Source: Chromatiaceae bacterium (GTDB taxonomy: Bacteria > Pseudomonadota > Gammaproteobacteria > Chromatiales > Chromatiaceae). From it: a DNA stretch of 32,817 nucleotides. The stretch lies in contig JAJDNF010000035.1 of the NCBI GenBank assembly GCA_022340805.1, positions 1 through 32,817 on the forward strand, in the 5' to 3' direction. The notes under the pieces were generated by a model. It was not told where the DNA came from and ran no database searches. It was given only the letters and a program-made list of their open reading frames with translations. Positions 29,556-32,817 of this stretch are shown piece by piece (position 1 is the stretch's first letter; every line of letters begins with the position of its first letter). Made by a program: the position numbers and the translations under genes.

Positions 29556-29795
29556 ATGCAATCAAACTACACCGCAGCTGACTTCAAGAAGGCCCGCGAT
29601 TGGGTTGCCGAACATGGCGGTCCATTATTCCCTAGCTTCTCTGCCTTCGAGTGGTTCGTCAGGTCGCACCGCAGGCAACTGATTGAGTCCGGCGAACTGA
29701 TCGTGCGGCGCGGCCCTGGCGGCACACTGGTTGGCCCAAACATCGGTCGCGTTGCCGTCGAGATCATGCAAGAGCGCCAGCGAGGTGCAGCATGA
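29556..29795 (+). CDS. Small putative DNA-binding protein (excisionase- or AlpA-like candidate)
   Basis: A 79-residue protein with FPSFSAFEWFVRSHRRQLIESGEL followed by a beta-wing-like VRRGPGGTLVGPNIGRVAVEIM. This resembles the short winged-helix fold of excisionases and AlpA-type regulators on mobile elements, but the match is by pattern only. The ATG at 29556 has GGAG seven bases upstream. It overlaps the next gene as ATGA. If it is the excisionase, it would direct the integrase toward excision. Confidence 0.7.
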   Translation: MQSNYTAADFKKARDWVAEHGGPLFPSFSAFEWFVRSHRRQLIESGELIVRRGPGGTLVGPNIGRVAVEIMQERQRGAA

Positions 29796-30046
29796 CGTCT
29801 ACCGCCAAAGAACGATTCAACGAACTGGCCGAGGTGTGCATCGAGTACCACGGCGAACAGTGGCTCGAAGCCTGGCTGGCCGCCAATCTCGGCGACGACG
29901 CCTTGCGCGCCGCCATGCTGACCGGCGCGCCGCTTCCGGCCGACAACCCCCTGTGGCAGCTGGCCCCAGCAGGCACAACCATACGCAGCATGGCGCCGTT
30001 CTGGCAGTTCCTCGCCGACCGCCTCGCGCGCGACATGACCCGATAA
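29792..30046 (+). CDS. Unknown small protein of the mobile element
   Basis: An 84-residue acidic, mostly helical protein (RFNELAEVCIEYHGEQWLEA, LWQLAPAGTTIRSMAPFWQF). No motif or family recognised. Its ATG overlaps the stop of the previous gene by four bases, so the two are translated together. A hairpin follows 8 bp after its stop. Confidence 0.65.
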   Translation: MTSTAKERFNELAEVCIEYHGEQWLEAWLAANLGDDALRAAMLTGAPLPADNPLWQLAPAGTTIRSMAPFWQFLADRLARDMTR

Positions 30047-30053
30047 ACCAAAA

Positions 30054-30076
30054 ACCCCGACCGAAGTGGTCAGGGT
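30054..30076 (+). terminator. Possible terminator hairpin inside the mobile element
   Basis: ACCCCGACC and GGTCAGGGT pair with one mismatch around GAAGT. An A-run precedes it and no T-run follows, so it would work better for minus-strand transcription. Weak candidate. Confidence 0.35.
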
Positions 30077-30162
30077 CTGCGGAATCTATCGCACAGGTTT
30101 GGCGACTTGAAGCATAGCACTGCAGTCGTGATCACGCATAGGTCGGGTCAGGAGATCCGAAC

Positions 30163-31014
30163 ATGTTTGAAAGCAATCTCGCCAATATCGCCATTGAGCT
30201 GTTGCAGGCAGATGATTCGATTCAGCAGCGCGTGAATCACACCGATCAGGAGACGGTCGATCGCTACGCCGAAGCCGCTGCTGGTGGTTGGCCGTTCCCT
30301 CCGATCGTCGTGTTCCGCGACCCCAACGGGAAACACTGGCTGGCCGATGGGTTTCACCGTGTCGAGGTAGCCGATCAGCTTGGTATCGATCAAGTCCCAG
30401 CTGAGATCCGGCTCGGCAGCCAGCGCGATGCTGTGCTGTTTGCGGTGGGTGCCAACGACCAGCATGGTCTTCCGCGCAGCAACGCTGACAAGCGGCGCGC
30501 CGTGACCACGATGCTGAACGATGCCGAGTGGTCGGCGTGGTCCGATCGCGAGATAGCCACGCAGTGTCAGGTTTCACATCCCTTTGTCGCAAAAGTTCGC
30601 GAACAATTCGAGGAGGGACTAGAGCAGATTAAGAATTTGACTGGAAACGTTTCCAGTCAAATTAACAAGCACCCGTCACCGGCAGTCCGCAAAACCGCCA
30701 ACGGCCGGACAATCAACACTGCCAACATCAGCAAGGCGAACAAGGAGCGCGCCAGAAAGCCACCGCCGACGGTGACACCCGCCAAGGCTGCACAGCAAGC
30801 GTTGCATCGATTCGGCGGCGCGTGCGCGGATCTACGCAGCGTGAAGTTGGAACGGCCCGAAATGTTCAGGGTGGCCGAGTGCCTCGTTTGCGGTTCGCGA
30901 TTCAAGCGCGGCGTCGCTGAGCGCTGGAAACGGCTTTGCATCTCCTGTTACGCCTACAACAAGGCAGCGCAGGCGCACGATGCGCAAACGCGGTGGCTGT
31001 GGTTGGTGCGATGA
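30163..31014 (+). CDS. ParB-like protein with C-terminal zinc finger
   Basis: A 283-residue protein. Residues about 20-100 look like a ParB/Srx N-terminal domain, with PPIVVFRDPNGKHWLADGFHRVEVADQLG carrying the DGxHR core (shown here in parts: PPIVVF, ADGFHR). Residues 125-150 form a helix-turn-helix (SDREIATQCQVSHPFVAKVR). A linker follows, then a zinc finger at 240-262 (Cys240, Cys243, Cys259, Cys262). The ATG at 30163 has AGGAG upstream. ParB-like proteins bind DNA for partition or gene control, and some hydrolyse CTP or cut DNA; which applies is unknown. It overlaps the ATPase gene as ATGA. A 30-bp perfect palindrome lies within its own coding sequence just after the helix-turn-helix. Confidence 0.83.
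   Translation: MFESNLANIAIELLQADDSIQQRVNHTDQETVDRYAEAAAGGWPFPPIVVFRDPNGKHWLADGFHRVEVADQLGIDQVPAEIRLGSQRDAVLFAVGANDQHGLPRSNADKRRAVTTMLNDAEWSAWSDREIATQCQVSHPFVAKVREQFEEGLEQIKNLTGNVSSQINKHPSPAVRKTANGRTINTANISKANKERARKPPPTVTPAKAAQQALHRFGGACADLRSVKLERPEMFRVAECLVCGSRFKRGVAERWKRLCISCYAYNKAAQAHDAQTRWLWLVR
30634..30663. repeat. 30-bp perfect palindrome inside the ParB-like gene
   Basis: Fifteen bases beginning AATTTGACTGG are followed directly by their exact reverse complement, centred at 30648/30649 on the sequence AAACGTTT. There is no loop. The site encodes about residues 158-168 of the ParB-like protein, in the linker after the helix-turn-helix. Perfect symmetry of this length is typical of a protein-binding site such as an operator or a parS-like site, though the sequence is not the chromosomal parS consensus. 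Confidence 0.9.
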
Positions 31015-32033
31015 GCGAGCCACCCGACAACGTGACACCGATCCGGCGCGATGAAGGCCTGGCCGGCAACGTCAGAAGCGCACGCGATCTGCTGAACATG
31101 GAGTTTGCCGAGCTGCATTGGAACATCGACGGCATCTTGCCGGCCGGAACCATGCTGCTATTCGGCAGGCCGAAGAAGGGAAAGAGTTTTCTCACGCTAA
31201 TGATGGCAATCAGCATTGCCGCCAAACGGCCTGTCTTCGGCAAGGCGACCAGCGGTAAGCGCGTCCTGTATCTCGCCTTGGAAGACAGCCTACGGCGGCT
31301 TAAACGGCGCGTGAGAGGCTGTGCGGATGCGTTGGGGATATCGCCACCGGAGTTCGCCGATGGCCTGCACCTGGCGACCACCTCCAAGCGCATCGACACC
31401 GGCCTGATTCAGGACTTGCGCGACTGGCTGGTCGCGTATGAAGACACCGGCCTAATCGTCGTTGACATGCTCAAGAAGGTGAGCGCAGCCGAGGACCGGC
31501 GCAAAAGCCTTTACGACCAGCAGGCTGAGGTTGGCCATGCGCTGACCAAACTGAGCCACGATTTCCCGGAGCTGACCATTCTAGTCGTACACCACAGCCG
31601 CAAGATGCAGGCCGACGATCCTTTCGACATGGTGAGCGGCACAACCGGCCTCAGCGGCAGCTATGACAGTCTGGCGGCTATTGCCGATAGCCCCGGCGCC
31701 CGTGTGCTGCATATAACCGGCCGCGATGTAGAAAGCGCCGCGATCCCGCTGATGATGAACGAGCGCGGCATGTACACCCTACAGATGCTGGATCTTGAGG
31801 ACATCGCGGCGGCAACAATGAGCGACACCCGGCGCGCTGTTTTCGATGCAGTCGCGAGCACTATTCCGATGGAAATCGGGGACATCATCAAGGGCTGCAA
31901 GTTGGACCGAACCGTGGTGGACAACCAGTTGACTCGACTGGTGCGCTCGGGGCTTGTCCAACGTGTGAGTCGTGGCATGTACCAGAGAAGCGGCAAGCGC
32001 TGGTTTGATGAGCCAATCCGTGATAACTACTGA
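31011..32033 (+). CDS. RepA/DnaB-like AAA ATPase (putative replicative helicase) with C-terminal winged helix
   Basis: A 340-residue RecA-fold ATPase of the plasmid RepA/AAA_25 type. Walker A is GRPKKGKS at 52-59, followed by VLYLALED (about 85-92), Walker B GLIVVDML (about 147-154) and VVHHSRK (about 198), which matches the sensor region of hexameric RepA helicases. Residues about 285-330 form a winged helix (MEIGDIIKGCKLDRTVVDNQ, then RLVRSGLVQRVSRGMYQ). I infer that it unwinds or recruits at the origin of the element. The ATG at 31011 overlaps the ParB-like stop by four bases. The repeat-rich region immediately downstream could be its origin. Confidence 0.85.
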   Translation: MSEPPDNVTPIRRDEGLAGNVRSARDLLNMEFAELHWNIDGILPAGTMLLFGRPKKGKSFLTLMMAISIAAKRPVFGKATSGKRVLYLALEDSLRRLKRRVRGCADALGISPPEFADGLHLATTSKRIDTGLIQDLRDWLVAYEDTGLIVVDMLKKVSAAEDRRKSLYDQQAEVGHALTKLSHDFPELTILVVHHSRKMQADDPFDMVSGTTGLSGSYDSLAAIADSPGARVLHITGRDVESAAIPLMMNERGMYTLQMLDLEDIAAATMSDTRRAVFDAVASTIPMEIGDIIKGCKLDRTVVDNQLTRLVRSGLVQRVSRGMYQRSGKRWFDEPIRDNY

Positions 32034-32344
32034 ACCCCAACACATACCCCCTAATAGAAGTGATAGAAAAAGAGAGTTTCTGTCAGTTCTATCGGGTGTG
32101 TGTATACCAGCGATCCGAAGCGAACATGGGTGGCGTAATGCGAGTTAGCCCCAGCGGCTCCAGCTTCGCCATGGACAACACAATCCGAAGCGACGAAGCG
32201 GAGCGACCGGAGCCAAATGCTGTATCGACCTGGGTCGGTTTGGGTTGAGCAACGTGCGAATGCGGGTCCCGTCTGGCCGCATCCACGCCGGTTTGCGCAG
32301 CGGCAGCTGATGCGGCGATTTTTCGTTGGAACTAGCGAGGCAAA
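32034..32344. other. Repeat-rich intergenic region, possible replication origin
   Basis: No gene is supported in these 311 bases. An inverted repeat GATAGAA/TTCTATC (32062-32068 and 32087-32093) encloses AGAAA/TTTCT. An 11-bp direct repeat ATCCGAAGCGA occurs at 32113-32123 and 32183-32193. CGAAGC occurs in direct orientation at 32116, 32186 and 32194 and inverted at 32163. The first part is AT-richer than its surroundings. The combination resembles iterons next to a replication gene. Confidence 0.5.
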
Positions 32345-32512
32345 ATGAGTAAGCGCACCCGTTGCCGCCTGTGCAAAAAGCGATTCACTGCCAAGCGCAG
32401 CAGTCGGCGGTGGTGCAGCAATGCCTGCAGGCAAAGCGCATATCGGCTCAGACGACTGGTAAGCCGTTTGTATCAGGATCGTGTGCCTTGGCGTTGGCTG
32501 CGGTTATCGTAA
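32345..32512 (+). CDS. Tiny zinc-finger protein
   Basis: A 55-residue, strongly basic protein with four cysteines (Cys7, Cys10, Cys24 and Cys28): CRLCKKRFTAKRSSRRWC and CSNACRQSAYRLRR. The pattern CxxC-x13-CxxxCRQxAYR is shared by small phage and bacterial zinc-finger proteins. GAGG lies four bases before the ATG, a short but usable spacing. It is a second zinc-finger protein on this element besides the C-terminus of the ParB-like protein, though the Cys spacing differs. It may bind DNA or RNA. Confidence 0.7.
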   Translation: MSKRTRCRLCKKRFTAKRSSRRWCSNACRQSAYRLRRLVSRLYQDRVPWRWLRLS

Positions 32513-32645
32513 CGGGACCTGCGTCCGCAGGCCATTGATAATCAACGACTTAGTTGGGAAAGTAATCCTGTTTCCGAGACCACCTTCGCGGACGCTGCTG
32601 TTGTGCGTCGCGCATCCCCATAGCGGACGCTCACGGGTGCCGTAG
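32513..32645. other. No gene seen; hairpin and short direct repeats
   Basis: CCTGCG/CGCAGG forms a small hairpin at 32518-32531, just after the zinc-finger gene and without a T-run. GCGGACGCT occurs twice, about 30-40 bp apart, in the following DNA. I see no credible coding region here. Confidence 0.4.
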
Positions 32646-32817
32646 CTACCGCCGCAACCGGCCAACACGAGTCATTCCCGCCAGACCGAGATCCAGTGCC
32701 AGGATCGTATAAATGCCGAGGCAAGCGAATTGATGCTCCCGGCCAAAACCGGCCTCCCAACTATATAGTCCGCGTTCGAAGCCGTTGCTTTGGTAAGCTG
32801 TGCCGATGCCGCCATTT
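32646..32817 (-). CDS. Possible C-terminal end of an unknown gene running off the right edge
   Basis: A minus-strand frame is open from the window edge to a TAG at 32646, giving 56 residues that include FERGLYSWEAGFGREHQFAC, then LGIYTILALDLGLAGMTR, and end VGRLRR. The hydrophobic stretch ILALDLGLAG recalls the start of RuvC-like nucleases, but nothing else of that fold follows. The frame may equally be open by chance. It would be the only minus-strand gene on the element, or a gene beyond it. Confidence 0.25.
   Translation of the reverse strand, partial: NGGIGTAYQSNGFERGLYSWEAGFGREHQFACLGIYTILALDLGLAGMTRVGRLRR

Larger units (their letters stand above)
27895..32817 (+). mobile_element. Integrative mobile element at tRNA-Gly (left part; right end not in window)
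   Basis: From the tRNA 3' end to the window edge, gene content switches from conserved housekeeping genes to an integrase, unknown small genes, a ParB-like protein, a helicase-like replication ATPase, an origin-like repeat region and a small zinc-finger gene, all on the plus strand and several with ATGA overlaps. GC content looks lower than in the chromosome to the left, especially after 32034. No phage structural, conjugation, toxin or resistance gene is visible, so it may be a phage satellite, a small prophage or a plasmid-like integrative element. I searched the rest of the window by eye for a second copy of the tRNA 3' end and found none. Confidence 0.85.

Noticed and set aside
30086-30592. 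168-codon minus-strand frame opposite the ParB-like gene
   Set aside because: Arg/His/Ser/Pro-rich shadow with no start context; the plus-strand gene has domains and a good ribosome-binding site.
32060-32248. 62-codon plus-strand frame in the repeat region
   Set aside because: No ribosome-binding site or motif, and the DNA repeats explain the region better.
32542-32760. 72-codon minus-strand frame near the right edge
   Set aside because: Low-information composition and no start context; a different minus-strand frame there is slightly more protein-like but also weak.
27895-32817. Search for a second copy of the tRNA-Gly 3' end (attR), a CRISPR array or an insertion sequence
   Set aside because: None was found by eye; the element probably continues past the window.

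Overview
The window reads as a GC-rich gammaproteobacterial chromosome. The evidence is gene order: hflD-mnmA-nudJ-rluE facing icd, then a cold-shock gene, clpS-clpA, infA, bpt-aat, ftsK-lolA-rarA-serS, and uvrY/gacA-uvrC-pgsA-tRNA-Gly. These are conserved neighbourhoods in Gammaproteobacteria. The presence of bpt, PilZ, ald and DUF190 genes and the high GC content argue against Enterobacterales. Genus and species cannot be set from the sequence alone.

Region 1 (1-5.3 kb). A repeat-containing lipoprotein runs off the left edge. It is followed on the minus strand by hflD, mnmA (tRNA 2-thiolation), an exported protein of unknown function, nudJ and rluE. icd (isocitrate dehydrogenase) is divergent on the plus strand and ends at a bidirectional terminator.

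Region 2 (5.3-11.6 kb). This is an almost complete N-degron system. ClpS (adaptor) and ClpA (unfoldase) are on the plus strand. Aat and Bpt, the two tRNA-dependent enzymes that add destabilising N-terminal residues, are on the minus strand, with infA between. Upstream of aat and translationally coupled to it is a FemAB-like/GNAT-fold protein, so three GNAT-fold proteins lie in one overlapping operon.

Region 3 (11.6-23.9 kb). Housekeeping genes: a YcgR-like PilZ protein, trxB, alanine dehydrogenase, ftsK, lolA, rarA, crcB with a DUF190 partner, and serS. A secreted Gly/Arg/Ser/Tyr-rich protein, tRNA-Ser(UGA), a Bax-inhibitor-1 family membrane protein and two small membrane proteins follow.

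Region 4 (24.0-27.9 kb). A GacA/UvrY-type response regulator, a family-5-like uracil-DNA glycosylase, uvrC, pgsA and tRNA-Gly(GCC) with its own promoter.

Region 5 (27.9 kb to the right edge). A mobile element sits at the 3' end of tRNA-Gly. It carries a complete tyrosine integrase, three small unknown genes (one possibly DNA-binding), a ParB-like protein with a C-terminal zinc finger, and a RepA/DnaB-like ATPase with a C-terminal winged helix. An origin-like repeat region and a tiny zinc-finger gene follow. Its most unusual feature is a 30-bp perfect palindrome inside the ParB-like coding sequence, a candidate binding site for that protein. The right end of the element is not in the window.
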